From the NCBI GenBank assembly GCA_002387565.1, contig DGJT01000005.1, positions 32,099-96,098 on the forward strand: 64,000 nucleotides of DNA, in the 5' to 3' direction. The translations under genes were made by a program, and so were the position numbers. Source of the DNA: Akkermansiaceae bacterium UBA4589 (lineage in GTDB: Bacteria; Verrucomicrobiota; Verrucomicrobiia; Verrucomicrobiales; Akkermansiaceae). Shown here piece after piece: positions 53,172 to 62,204 of the stretch (position 1 is the stretch's first letter; every line of letters starts with the position of its first letter). The notes below the pieces were generated by a model. It was not told the origin of the DNA. It was given only the letters and a program-made list of their open reading frames with translations, and made no database searches.

Positions 53172-54935
53172 ATGATTCCACGTCGAATTAGTAGAGAAGT
53201 TATCATAGGAGGTGTTGCCTTAGGCGGGCAAAATCCGATTCGCGTGCAATCAATGATCACATCCGATACTCGTGATGTGGATGCTTGTGTTGCTGAGATT
53301 TTAGAATTAGCCGATGCAGGCTGCGAGTTGGTAAGGCTCACTGCACAAACAAAAAAATATGCGGAGTATCTTGAGCACATCACAGCCAAAGTGCGTGCCG
53401 CCAATTGTCAGGTGCCGTTAGTCGCGGATATTCATTTTAAGGCTGATGCCGCTATGGAGGCTGTTAAATGGGTCGATAAGGTGCGTGTGAACCCAGGCAA
53501 CTATGCCGATAAGAAGAAGTTTGCCGTTATCGAATACACTGATGAGCAATACGCGCAAGAGTTAGAGCGTATTTACGAGGCCTTTAGTCCGCTAGTCAAG
53601 GCCTGTAAGGAATACGGTAAAGCTATGCGTATAGGCACCAATCATGGTTCGCTATCTGATCGAATCATGAACCGTTATGGAGATACCCCCCAAGGCATGG
53701 TAGAGAGTGCTCTTGAGTTTGCCAGTATTGCACGTGAGCATGATTTCCATAATTTTGTTTTTTCGATGAAATCGTCTAACCCTAAGGTGATGATAAGTGC
53801 TTATCAACTCTTGGTTGAGGCATTGGAAGCTAAAGGGGATGATTGGAATTACCCTATTCATTTAGGTGTCACCGAAGCTGGAGACGGCGAGGACGGCAGA
53901 ACTAAAAGCGCTATTGGTATAGGTTCTCTCCTGCAAAAAGGAATAGGAGATACCATTCGTGTATCACTGACAGAAGACCCTATTCATGAGCTACCTGTAG
54001 CAAAGCAACTTATTGAGCAAATTGAACAAGCTCGTCAGCAACACGAGTCTTTGCCCAAAGATTTTGTGGAGGATAAGTACCGTGATTTTAGCCGTCGAGT
54101 AGCAGATGTCGTAGAGATTGCACAAGGGAGTGAAAACCTAAAGTTTGGCGGGATGAATTCTATTAAGGTGCTGACGCAAAATTCGTTACCGTTTCAAGGG
54201 GTTAAAACAGACTCAAATTTACCACCAGCAGATGCTAGTTTGGAGGAGTTGAGAGATAGCCTGCCTCTTTTTGAGGTCAACCCGTTGGCGCAAGATGCCT
54301 TGGATCAGCTCAAAGCTTTAGAACGACCACATCTCGTAGCAGTGGTAGATGGTGTAGAGCTCACGCCTATTAGTGCTTATCAATATTTAGCTCAATTGTT
54401 GCAACAGGTAACTATTAAGCACCCTTTGTTACTTAAAGATCAGCTCCATAATCAAACTATAGATTCATGTGCGGCTTTATTACATAGCTCAACCCAGTTA
54501 GGTAGCTTGTTGTGTCAGGGTATAGGTGATGCCGTTTTTTTACGTGCAGACGCTCAAGAAGAGCAGAATGTCCGCCATGCGTTTAATATTTTGCAAGCGT
54601 CTGGATGTCGAATCTTCAAAGCAGATTACGTGGCTTGTCCTAGTTGTGGGCGCACTCTTTTTAACTTGCAAGATACGACGCAGAAAATTAGAGCAGCTAC
54701 TAATCATCTTAAGGGGGTTCGTATCGCTGTAATGGGTTGTATCGTCAACGGTCCTGGAGAGATGGCGGATGCGGATTTTGGCTATGTGGGCGGAGCTCCG
54801 AATAAAATTAATTTATATGTAGGTAAAACTGCTGTGAGATTTAATATTCCTGAAGAGAGAGCGGTCATTGAGCTGATTGATCTCATCAAAGAGCATGATA
54901 AGTGGGTCGAACCTGAAGAGCTAGTGAGTGTCTAA
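53172..54935 (+). CDS. ispG: 4-hydroxy-3-methylbut-2-enyl diphosphate synthase, long form
   Basis: IspG (GcpE) carries out the penultimate step of the non-mevalonate isoprenoid pathway with a [4Fe-4S] cluster. The 587 residues are the long form with an extra middle domain (about 270-470), seen in chlamydiae, plants and Bacteroidetes. The N-terminal TIM barrel starts IGGVALGGQNPIRVQSM. The C-terminal cluster domain carries C489, C492, C523 and E530 in CPSC and CIVNGPGE. The cluster ligands are all present. The amidase gene begins 2 bases after the stop. Confidence 0.96.
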   Translation: MIPRRISREVIIGGVALGGQNPIRVQSMITSDTRDVDACVAEILELADAGCELVRLTAQTKKYAEYLEHITAKVRAANCQVPLVADIHFKADAAMEAVKWVDKVRVNPGNYADKKKFAVIEYTDEQYAQELERIYEAFSPLVKACKEYGKAMRIGTNHGSLSDRIMNRYGDTPQGMVESALEFASIAREHDFHNFVFSMKSSNPKVMISAYQLLVEALEAKGDDWNYPIHLGVTEAGDGEDGRTKSAIGIGSLLQKGIGDTIRVSLTEDPIHELPVAKQLIEQIEQARQQHESLPKDFVEDKYRDFSRRVADVVEIAQGSENLKFGGMNSIKVLTQNSLPFQGVKTDSNLPPADASLEELRDSLPLFEVNPLAQDALDQLKALERPHLVAVVDGVELTPISAYQYLAQLLQQVTIKHPLLLKDQLHNQTIDSCAALLHSSTQLGSLLCQGIGDAVFLRADAQEEQNVRHAFNILQASGCRIFKADYVACPSCGRTLFNLQDTTQKIRAATNHLKGVRIAVMGCIVNGPGEMADADFGYVGGAPNKINLYVGKTAVRFNIPEERAVIELIDLIKEHDKWVEPEELVSV

Positions 54936-54937
54936 TT

Positions 54938-56404
54938 ATGAGGTTGGAGGCGCGGTTATTTAGTTTTTTATTAGCGCTTTTGTTAGTGTTTCAAACACTT
55001 CTTTTGGGGCAGAATCAAGACCTAACGACTCCTTTGATTGATGAAGTTGATACGGTCAATGAGGCTCAAGAAGTTCAAATAGTTGAACCCGTTCAGGAAG
55101 CTCCTGCAATAGTGTCAAAACCCGTGCCAGTTCAAACTTCGATCAAGAATTTACCTATTAGCCCTTTAACAGACCCACCAGATTGGCGTATATTGTCAGC
55201 TTTTGATTATCAATTCACCCAAGCACAGCTTAGAGAGCGTTTAAAAATTATTTGTGCTAACAATGAATGGAAACGTTGGTTTATCTTTCATAACAATGAG
55301 CTACACGTGGTTACAGAAACAGGGCCAAATTACGCAACAGCTGTACTGAAGCTTAAGGAGCAGCACACGCCATCCATAATTGGAGGTAGGCGGTACCCTT
55401 ATCGTTATTGGCGAACTACCCAAGAGATTAAAAGTTTAGATTACAATGGCAATGTATTGCCACCAGTACGTGTGGCTCTAGACCCTGGGCATTTAGGGGG
55501 TAGGTGGGCCGAAATGGAGTTTCGTAATTTTGCTAAACCTGGAGACGCTAATGTTGCTGAGGGTGATTTAGTGCTCATGGTGGCTAATAAAGTTCGCCAC
55601 AAATTAGAAGCATTGGGTGCACAAGTGTACATGGTGCGTGAGAGTGATGAGCCCGCTACACCTATACGTCCCGAGCATTTGGCAACAGAGGTCAAAGAGT
55701 ATTACCCAAAATTTAATATACGTCTCGATGCAAGGTTACAGAAACTTTACCAAGAACAGTGGTTCTATCAAGTCGCTGAAATTCGTGAACGAGCGGAGCT
55801 TATTAATGATATTATTAAGCCTGATGTAACTATATGTTTGCACCTTAATGCTGTAGAATGGGGGAGCGACCCTAAAAATCCAGTTTTACGTAACCAAACA
55901 CATGCGCATATTTTATTGAGTGGAGCGGCGACCAAGAGTGAAATGGCCAAGCCCGATCAGAGATTAGACTTATTATTAAGAGCTCTACAGGGTATTTATA
56001 AAGAGGAGCAAAAATTAGGCACAGCCCTCGCTAAAAGTTTAGAACAGACCACTAATTTAAAAGCCTTTACTTATAAGTCTGCTGGTAAAAATACGCTAAA
56101 AGTAGCAGGACATCCGTATTTATGGGCACGTAACCTACTTGCAAATCGTATCTACACCTGCCCAGTTATTTATTATGAGCCCTATGTGATGAATTCAGTG
56201 ACAGACTACCCTCGTTTTCAACATGCTATTGAAAATACTTATAATCCAGATGTGTATACTATATTAGACGAATATGCAGACGCTGTAGTAGACGGATTTA
56301 TTGCTCATTATGCCAAGTCTGAGCATCTACTTATACCTCCATCTATTCAAGAAAACGTAGAATTAGAAGATTTTGCCAATGAATTTCAACCCCCTTCTTT
56401 GTAA
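54938..56404 (+). CDS. Amidase_3-type N-acetylmuramoyl-L-alanine amidase
   Basis: This is a 488-residue exported protein with an N-terminal hydrophobic helix (about 5-24) and a spacer rich in Val, Pro and Gln. The zinc amidase domain begins at about 175 with VALDPGHLGG (first histidine), AEGDLVLMVANKV (glutamate) and VTICLHLNA (second histidine). It probably trims peptides from peptidoglycan. The segment between about 225 and 285 is an insert relative to AmiA/AmiC. It is tightly linked to ispG (2 bases) and the epimerase-like gene (5 bases), so these three are one operon. Confidence 0.8.
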   Translation: MRLEARLFSFLLALLLVFQTLLLGQNQDLTTPLIDEVDTVNEAQEVQIVEPVQEAPAIVSKPVPVQTSIKNLPISPLTDPPDWRILSAFDYQFTQAQLRERLKIICANNEWKRWFIFHNNELHVVTETGPNYATAVLKLKEQHTPSIIGGRRYPYRYWRTTQEIKSLDYNGNVLPPVRVALDPGHLGGRWAEMEFRNFAKPGDANVAEGDLVLMVANKVRHKLEALGAQVYMVRESDEPATPIRPEHLATEVKEYYPKFNIRLDARLQKLYQEQWFYQVAEIRERAELINDIIKPDVTICLHLNAVEWGSDPKNPVLRNQTHAHILLSGAATKSEMAKPDQRLDLLLRALQGIYKEEQKLGTALAKSLEQTTNLKAFTYKSAGKNTLKVAGHPYLWARNLLANRIYTCPVIYYEPYVMNSVTDYPRFQHAIENTYNPDVYTILDEYADAVVDGFIAHYAKSEHLLIPPSIQENVELEDFANEFQPPSL

Positions 56405-56409
56405 ACCTC

Positions 56410-57285
56410 ATGAGTCATAGAGTTGCCAGTAGAATATTGATCGCAGGGCATGGTTACTTAGGTCAAGCCCTAGCAGAGTTACTGACGTCTCAAAATCAGT
56501 TAGTCACTACCATTAGCTTGTCCGGAACAGGTAGTGATTATGCTTGTGATTTGAGTCAGTTAGACGAGCTTCAACCATTAGTCCAAAAATGGCAGGATCA
56601 TCACACCCTACCAGATTACATAGTTCTATGTACCAGTTCTCCCAAAGGTTCAGGTTTAGAGGGTTATGAGCAAAGTTATCTCAAATCAGCGCAAAACATT
56701 ATCCAGCTCTTACCTAATTCCAAGCTGATATTTACTAGTAGTACCTCAGTTTATGCTCAACAACAAGGCGAGGTCGTCACTGAGGAGTCAGAGGCTCTAG
56801 GAGCAGCAAAAACGGGTAAGGTGCTAAGGCAAACTGAAGACTTAATACTAAAGCATGCGGGTTTAGTGCTGAGATTAGCTGGTATTTATGGACCAAGACG
56901 TTCATTTTTGCTCAAAAAATTTATCAAAGGCGAAGCAAGTATAGAAGAGCAAGGCTCAAAATATATCAATCATGTGCATCGAGATGATGTCGTCTCTGCT
57001 ATAGAATTTTTTATTAAACAGCATCAAGAGCAAGGAGCATGGAAAGGTAGTGAAATTTATAATGTCTGCGATTCCAATCCTTTGACTCAACAAGAGTGTT
57101 ACACCAGTTTAGCTGAGATTTTCCAACTACCATACCCACCGAGTAAACCGAAAAATACACAAACTAAACGTGGCTGGAGCGATAAACAAGTATCGAACGC
57201 TAAACTTTGCGCGCTAGGCTGGAGCCCTCAATACCCTTATTTTTCTGATGCCGCACAAGAAGTGGCAAATACACTTGATTTATAA
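56410..57285 (+). CDS. NAD-dependent epimerase/dehydratase family protein (YeeZ-like)
   Basis: The 291-residue extended-SDR protein starts with the dinucleotide fold RILIAGHGYLGQALAELL (GxGxxG, about 8-25) and has LIFTSSTSVYAQQQGEVV near residue 105. LRLAGIYGPRRSFLLKK follows at about 155-171, and HVHRDDVVSAIEFF around 196. The catalytic YxxxK is not obvious: TSSTSVYAQ replaces it, as in YeeZ-type proteins. The substrate is unknown, possibly a nucleotide sugar or cell-wall precursor given the amidase next door. Confidence 0.8.
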   Translation: MSHRVASRILIAGHGYLGQALAELLTSQNQLVTTISLSGTGSDYACDLSQLDELQPLVQKWQDHHTLPDYIVLCTSSPKGSGLEGYEQSYLKSAQNIIQLLPNSKLIFTSSTSVYAQQQGEVVTEESEALGAAKTGKVLRQTEDLILKHAGLVLRLAGIYGPRRSFLLKKFIKGEASIEEQGSKYINHVHRDDVVSAIEFFIKQHQEQGAWKGSEIYNVCDSNPLTQQECYTSLAEIFQLPYPPSKPKNTQTKRGWSDKQVSNAKLCALGWSPQYPYFSDAAQEVANTLDL

Positions 57286-57336
57286 GACCTTATTCTCTAG
57301 TAATATTTCACATTAACTTATATTAATAACCCTACT

Positions 57337-58761
57337 ATGTCTACTACCACCCAAGATTACAAAATTGCAGATATTTCCCTTGCTGAATTTGGCCGCAAGG
57401 AGCTCAATATCGCTGAATATGAAATGCCAGGTTTGATGGCAACCCGTGAAAAATACAAAAATGAACAACCTCTTGCAGGTGTGCGTATCACTGGTTCTTT
57501 GCACATGACCATTCAAACAGCTGTGCTGATGGAGACATTGGTTGATTTAGGTGCTGAGTTACGTTGGGCATCATGTAATATTTTTTCTACCCAAGATCAT
57601 GCCGCCGCTGCTATGGTTGAGGCTGGCATCCCTGTTTTTGCTTGGAAGGGTGAGACTCTTGAAGAATTTTGGTGGTGCATGATGAAAACGTTTGAATTTG
57701 CAGACGGCAAAGGCCCACAACTCATCGTTGATGATGGTGGTGATGCTACGTTGCTTATGCACAAAGGTTATGAGCTTGAAAATGGTAGCAACTGGGTCAA
57801 TGAACCTTCAGATAACCCAGAAGTAGATTGCATCAAAAATGTGCTTAAAGCAAAGTATGCTGAAGACCCTACATTCTGGCAACGTTGTGTACCTGAGTGC
57901 AAAGGTGTTTCAGAAGAAACGACTACAGGAGTCCATCGCCTCTATCAAATGGTGGCCAAAAATGAGCTCCTCATTCCAGCTATCAACGTGAATGACGCTG
58001 TAACTAAATCAAAATTTGATAACCTCTACGGTTGCCGTGAGTCACTAGTTGATTCTATTAAGCGCGCTACAGATGTTATGATCGCGGGTAAAATTGCCGT
58101 CGTTTGTGGTTATGGAGATGTAGGCAAAGGCTCAGCGCAAGCCCTCAAAGCTAATGGGGCTATTGTATGGGTGACAGAGATTGACCCTATTTGTGCTTTG
58201 CAAGCTGCGATGGAGGGTTTCCGCGTAGTTAAGCTAGAAAATGCTCTAGCTCACGGTAATATCTATGTGACTACTACAGGCAACAAAGACGTGATCACTC
58301 TTGAGCATATGCGCTTGATGAAAGACCAAGCGATTGTGTGTAATATTGGTCATTTTGATAATGAAATCCAAATGGCTCAACTAGAGAGTTACAAAGGTAT
58401 TTCTCGCTTAAATATTAAAGACCAAGTGGATGCTTACACTTTTCCTCAAGCAGATGGGGGACAAACTATTTATATCTTGGCAGAAGGTCGCTTAGTCAAC
58501 CTCGGTTGCGCAACAGGTCACCCAAGTTTTGTGATGTCTAATAGCTTTACTAATCAGACATTAGCTCAAATTGAACTTTGGAAAAAACAAGGTGAGTATG
58601 AAAACCAAGTATACATTCTACCTAAACATCTTGATGAAGAGGTGGCGCGTTTGCACCTTGAGAAAATTGGCTGTGAGTTAACCACTCTATCTCCAGAGCA
58701 AGCTGACTATTTGAATTTGTCTGTGGATGGTCCTTACAAGCCAGAGCATTACAGGTATTAA
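57337..58761 (+). CDS. ahcY: S-adenosylhomocysteine hydrolase
   Basis: AhcY splits S-adenosylhomocysteine to adenosine and homocysteine to keep methylation running. The 474 residues show GSLHMTIQTAVLMETL and the substrate-site segment NIFSTQDHAAAAM. The NAD site is VVCGYGDVGKGSAQALKA, and NKDVITLEHMRLMKD and CNIGHFDNEI follow. The C-terminus ends KPEHYRY, as in the family. The 40-residue insert typical of many bacterial forms is present. It is followed by a terminator. No SAH riboswitch can fit in the 51 bases upstream. Confidence 0.97.
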   Translation: MSTTTQDYKIADISLAEFGRKELNIAEYEMPGLMATREKYKNEQPLAGVRITGSLHMTIQTAVLMETLVDLGAELRWASCNIFSTQDHAAAAMVEAGIPVFAWKGETLEEFWWCMMKTFEFADGKGPQLIVDDGGDATLLMHKGYELENGSNWVNEPSDNPEVDCIKNVLKAKYAEDPTFWQRCVPECKGVSEETTTGVHRLYQMVAKNELLIPAINVNDAVTKSKFDNLYGCRESLVDSIKRATDVMIAGKIAVVCGYGDVGKGSAQALKANGAIVWVTEIDPICALQAAMEGFRVVKLENALAHGNIYVTTTGNKDVITLEHMRLMKDQAIVCNIGHFDNEIQMAQLESYKGISRLNIKDQVDAYTFPQADGGQTIYILAEGRLVNLGCATGHPSFVMSNSFTNQTLAQIELWKKQGEYENQVYILPKHLDEEVARLHLEKIGCELTTLSPEQADYLNLSVDGPYKPEHYRY

Positions 58762-58801
58762 ATAGTCAATATTTATAAGGTTTAATTACCTTTAAAGGTT
58801 G

Positions 58802-58834
58802 AAAGCTCACTTTTATATAAAAGTGAGCTTTTTG
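58802..58834 (+). terminator. Terminator of ahcY
   Basis: AAAGCTCACTTTTA and TAAAAGTGAGCTTT form an almost perfect long palindrome around a short loop, followed by several T residues. It lies 40 bases after the ahcY stop on the plus strand. Because it is symmetric it could also act on the other strand. Confidence 0.9.
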
Positions 58835-58929
58835 CTGTTTAGGTCTCAGAGTAGAGGCATAAGCGAGCTGTTCTTATTTTGCACTTGTATTTTGACTAGA
58901 ATAAGTTAGTTTTTGGGACTTACTTTATT

Positions 58930-59487
58930 ATGAAAAGATTTACACTTATTTCAACTTTACTAGTTAGCTTATTCTCATTAAGCATGGCCGCAGAGCTCAA
59001 AGTCGCAGTTATTAATTATGAAAAGGCTTTTGACGCCTATAATAAAACCGTAGAGTTTAAGGCTGTCATCGAGGGTAAACAAAAAACTTTCCAAGAAGAG
59101 CTCCAAGGCAAACAAGCTGAGTTCAAAGGTTATGAGGAAAAAATTGTTAATTTCCAAAAACAACTCCAAGACCCAGCAGTAGCAGAGAGTATCAAGGCAC
59201 AAGTTCAAGGTGAACTCAAAGATTTAGTGCAAAAAGGCAAAGCAGAAGAACAGGCTTTCAATCAAAAAGTCCAAAGAACACGCCAATCATTTCAAGAAGA
59301 AATGAATCAACAACGTCAGCTTATCTTGCGCGATATGAATGATGTGGTTGAGAAATTTGCCAAAGAGCAAGGTTATGAAATCGTCTTAGATGCATCAAGT
59401 TCTACTGTAGGTCGCACGCCATTTGTGCTCTATTTTGACACTAAGTATGATGTGACAGATGAGGTGATTGCTATTCTAAATAAGTAA
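58930..59487 (+). CDS. Skp/OmpH-family periplasmic chaperone (first copy)
   Basis: The 185-residue protein has a signal peptide ending at about 20 (SMAAELK) and a long charged coiled coil (about 30-140). A closing EQGYEIVLDASSSTVGRTPFVLYFD segment completes the Skp/OmpH pattern. Skp trimers hold unfolded outer-membrane proteins. A paralogue follows by 4 bases, then lpxD. bamA, which normally precedes ompH-lpxD in proteobacteria, is not present. The gene starts after the ahcY terminator with a leader ending TTTATTATG. Confidence 0.85.
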   Translation: MKRFTLISTLLVSLFSLSMAAELKVAVINYEKAFDAYNKTVEFKAVIEGKQKTFQEELQGKQAEFKGYEEKIVNFQKQLQDPAVAESIKAQVQGELKDLVQKGKAEEQAFNQKVQRTRQSFQEEMNQQRQLILRDMNDVVEKFAKEQGYEIVLDASSSTVGRTPFVLYFDTKYDVTDEVIAILNK

Positions 59488-59491
59488 TAGT

Positions 59492-60079
59492 ATGTCTGGC
59501 TTCTTAAAACAGTTTAACAAAATAAGCTCCTTATTGATGATAGGGAGCTTATTTGCTTATGCGATTCACGCTCAAGAAGCCACTAAAGGTATCGCTTTTG
59601 TAGATGCGGATATTATTTACAAAGAACTACCTAGTTATAAAGCTCTTCAAGAGCGAGTAGACCTGTTAAAGCAGGAAGCCGAATCTCAAATTAAGGCAAT
59701 TACAGAAAAAGTTCAGCCTATCTTAGAGGGTTATCAAGAAAATCAACAAAGATTAGAAAATATAGATATGAGCGAAGCCGATAGAAAAGCGCTCAATGAA
59801 AAGCAGCAACAATTGATGCCACAGCTGCAGCGAATTCAGGCTTATATCCAACAAGAACAATACCGATTACAAAGCTCTATACAAGCTTTGCTACTCCATC
59901 AAGTGAGCAAGGACAAACAAGATTTAAAAATTCAATTGACCAATTTAGCGCAAGAAAATGGCTATGAATTCTTATTAGATAAAAGTTTGCAAACCGACAA
60001 CCAGTTACCTCTCGTCAATTACTACTCTGACAGGCTTGATCATACAGAGTTCTTTCTCTCATTATTACTAGAGCAATAA
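59492..60079 (+). CDS. Skp/OmpH-family periplasmic chaperone (second copy)
   Basis: This paralogue of the preceding gene has 195 residues, with a signal peptide to about 27 (AIHAQEA) and a glutamine-rich coiled coil (about 40-150). QENGYEFLLDKSLQTDNQLPLVNYYS at the end matches the Skp C-terminal pattern, although the tail differs from that of copy 1. It lies 4 bases after copy 1 and 4 before lpxD, in one operon. The tandem copies may form a mixed trimer or have different clients; this is an inference. Confidence 0.8.
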   Translation: MSGFLKQFNKISSLLMIGSLFAYAIHAQEATKGIAFVDADIIYKELPSYKALQERVDLLKQEAESQIKAITEKVQPILEGYQENQQRLENIDMSEADRKALNEKQQQLMPQLQRIQAYIQQEQYRLQSSIQALLLHQVSKDKQDLKIQLTNLAQENGYEFLLDKSLQTDNQLPLVNYYSDRLDHTEFFLSLLLEQ

Positions 60080-60083
60080 AAGT

Positions 60084-61133
60084 ATGAATATACAAATTAG
60101 CATTGCTGAGACACTCAAAATTTTAGGTCTTAATTCTCAGTCTGTAATTTGGGGGGATTATGAGGCTGATTATGAGCTTACGGGTATAGAATCATTAGAC
60201 AAAGCTGTTCAAGGTCACATTAGTTTTTTAGGTAATCCTAAATACCTCAATGATTTTCATGAAACTAAGGCTGCCGTCGTTTTAGTAACCAAAGAAGCTG
60301 CTGAATTAGGACATAAAACAGCCACACTCATTATCGTCGATAACCCATCCTTGGCTTTGGGCGTCTTGATGAAAAAGCTTAATTCACAAGAGCAAGTTTT
60401 AGTGCCAGGTGTTCACCCAACTGCTTATGTTGACCCTACAGCTACAGTGAACACAGACAAAGTCCAAATTGGCCCAGGCTGCATCATTGAAGCAGAGGTC
60501 AACATTGCCGATGGTTGTAAACTAGAGTCAAATATTGTGATAGGTCGAGGCAGTGAAATCGGTCAAGACTGCTATATTCACAGTCAGGTATGCATACGTG
60601 AATACTGTGAAATAGGCAACCGTGTGATTATCCAACCAGGTGCCGTCATAGGTTCTGATGGATTTGGCTATGAATGGACGGGTACTGAGCATGTCAAAAT
60701 TGATCAGATTGGTACCGTCATCATCGAAGATGATGTTGAAGTCGGGGCTAACACGACTATCGATAGAGCTAGATTTGGCAAAACGATTATTGGACGAGGC
60801 TCAAAAATTGATAACCTCGTACAAATTGCACACAATGTCACTGTAGGACCTTACTGCCTCATCGTTGCGCAAACAGCTATTGCTGGAAGTTCAGAGTTAG
60901 GTCAAGGTGTGATACTTGCAGGACAGTCAGGAGTGACTGGTCATGTCAAAATTGGTGATGGAGTCATTATTGCTGCTAAATCATCAGCAGGTAAGAGCAT
61001 CAGTAAACCAGGTGTTTACTCGGGTAATCCATGTCGTCCTATCAACGAGCAACGCAAGAACGAAGTCTATCTTAGCAAAATAGGCTCACTCATGGCTCGT
61101 GTCAAAAAGTTAGAAAAACAACAGTCAGAATAA
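60084..61133 (+). CDS. lpxD: UDP-3-O-(3-hydroxyacyl)glucosamine N-acyltransferase
   Basis: LpxD adds the second acyl chain during lipid A synthesis, which shows a lipopolysaccharide-bearing outer membrane. The 349 residues have an N-terminal uridine-binding domain (about 1-105), then a left-handed beta helix of hexapeptide repeats (about 110-310) with the catalytic histidine in QIAHNV. A C-terminal helix ends the protein. The cluster ompH-ompH-lpxD mirrors the usual outer-membrane-biogenesis locus. mntR follows by 17 bases. Length and domain order are normal. Confidence 0.95.
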   Translation: MNIQISIAETLKILGLNSQSVIWGDYEADYELTGIESLDKAVQGHISFLGNPKYLNDFHETKAAVVLVTKEAAELGHKTATLIIVDNPSLALGVLMKKLNSQEQVLVPGVHPTAYVDPTATVNTDKVQIGPGCIIEAEVNIADGCKLESNIVIGRGSEIGQDCYIHSQVCIREYCEIGNRVIIQPGAVIGSDGFGYEWTGTEHVKIDQIGTVIIEDDVEVGANTTIDRARFGKTIIGRGSKIDNLVQIAHNVTVGPYCLIVAQTAIAGSSELGQGVILAGQSGVTGHVKIGDGVIIAAKSSAGKSISKPGVYSGNPCRPINEQRKNEVYLSKIGSLMARVKKLEKQQSE

Positions 61134-61150
61134 CTTAACCACTCCTCACT

Positions 61151-61603
61151 ATGTCAGCCACTCCTCCTGAGCTTCAAATGGCCTCAACAGGCTCAGTGTC
61201 TATGGATGACTATTTGGAGCAAATCTGGCACCTCATTGAGACCAATGGCACAGCAAAAGCCACAGAGCTTGCACAACGTTTAGATTTATCGCAACCGAGT
61301 GTCTCAGCCATGCTCAAGCGCCTAGACCAAGATGGTTGGGTGATTAACGAAAAATACCGCGACCCCAAGCTCACTGCAAAAGGCAAAAAAATGGCGGAAG
61401 CCATCGTCAAAAGACATGAGGTACTCACGAGCTTTTTACGCTTATTCCATCTACCAGAAAGTGTTATTTATAATGATGTCGAAGGAATGGAACATTATAT
61501 CTCCTTGCAGACGTTAACCTGTGTAGAAGCTCTAACCAAATGCCTCAAACAACAACCTGATTTTCTCAATCAAGTCATACAAGAGTTAGAAAAAAATTCT
61601 TAA
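61151..61603 (+). CDS. mntR: MntR-type manganese-responsive DtxR-family repressor
   Basis: This 150-residue protein has an N-terminal winged helix (about 16-80) and a short dimerisation domain, without the SH3-like third domain of DtxR. All six metal ligands of Bacillus MntR have counterparts: D20 and E23 in MDDYLEQIW, H89 in KRHEVL, and E111, E114 and H115 in VEGMEHYIS. It would repress manganese uptake when Mn2+ is high. No manganese transporter is adjacent, so its target genes lie elsewhere. It sits 17 bases after lpxD and 45 before the DUF5069-type gene. Confidence 0.93.
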   Translation: MSATPPELQMASTGSVSMDDYLEQIWHLIETNGTAKATELAQRLDLSQPSVSAMLKRLDQDGWVINEKYRDPKLTAKGKKMAEAIVKRHEVLTSFLRLFHLPESVIYNDVEGMEHYISLQTLTCVEALTKCLKQQPDFLNQVIQELEKNS

Positions 61604-61648
61604 TAAACTAATATAACTCTTTATAAACAATTCTTTATAATAATTACC

Positions 61649-62158
61649 ATGATTAATCCCGACCAATTCAACGCCCTCTTTGATAAATGCCTCGCTCAAT
61701 ATAAAAGTGGTAACAAGGATTTTAACAGCTACTACAATGAGCAAGACCTCGAATTCCTTGCCAGCATCGGTTACAAGGTACGTGAGTTTTTTGATTTTAT
61801 TGAGGACTATGGCGACGCTCAAGTTCCCACACCGCAGGAAGCTTTAGCGATTGCACAGGTTAGACAAAACTACCTCCTACAAGAGCAAGGAGGTACGCTC
61901 TCCACTCATGAAATCAGCCATGATGAACTACCAGTATTTGGAGAAACCATCCAAGGCATCGACTACCTACCTCGTATCTTGTTCAAAGCCACAGCTAAAC
62001 TCAAAGGCGAACTAGACCCAGACATCATGTTTGGTTGTGGAGGTGATCGTCGATTTGTGAGTAAGTTCCCAGCTTATACGTTGAGTAGTTTTTTACAGCT
62101 CGTCTGGGATTTGAATTTTGATGGCGACCAAATTGCCACCACTCTCAAAAGTTCTTAA
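61649..62158 (+). CDS. DUF5069-type protein, unknown function
   Basis: The 169-residue soluble protein has an N-terminal helical part (about 1-70). The second half (about 95-165) contains IDYLPRILFKATAKLKGELD and FGCGGDRRFVSKFPAYTLSSFL. The LPR...KA.AKL.G...GCGGDRRF pattern resembles DUF5069 proteins, which are common in Opitutae and other PVC bacteria. No enzyme activity is known to me. It lies 45 bases after mntR and 46 before the L,D-transpeptidase gene, on the same strand. Confidence 0.7.
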   Translation: MINPDQFNALFDKCLAQYKSGNKDFNSYYNEQDLEFLASIGYKVREFFDFIEDYGDAQVPTPQEALAIAQVRQNYLLQEQGGTLSTHEISHDELPVFGETIQGIDYLPRILFKATAKLKGELDPDIMFGCGGDRRFVSKFPAYTLSSFLQLVWDLNFDGDQIATTLKSS

Positions 62159-62204
62159 AGTATAAAAAAACTCTTCCAAACAATTAAGTGTTGATAGACT
62201 GGTC

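Noticed and set aside
57286..57336. SAH riboswitch before ahcY
   Set aside because: Only 51 bases separate the epimerase stop and the ahcY start, too short for the known aptamer, and no matching motif is seen.
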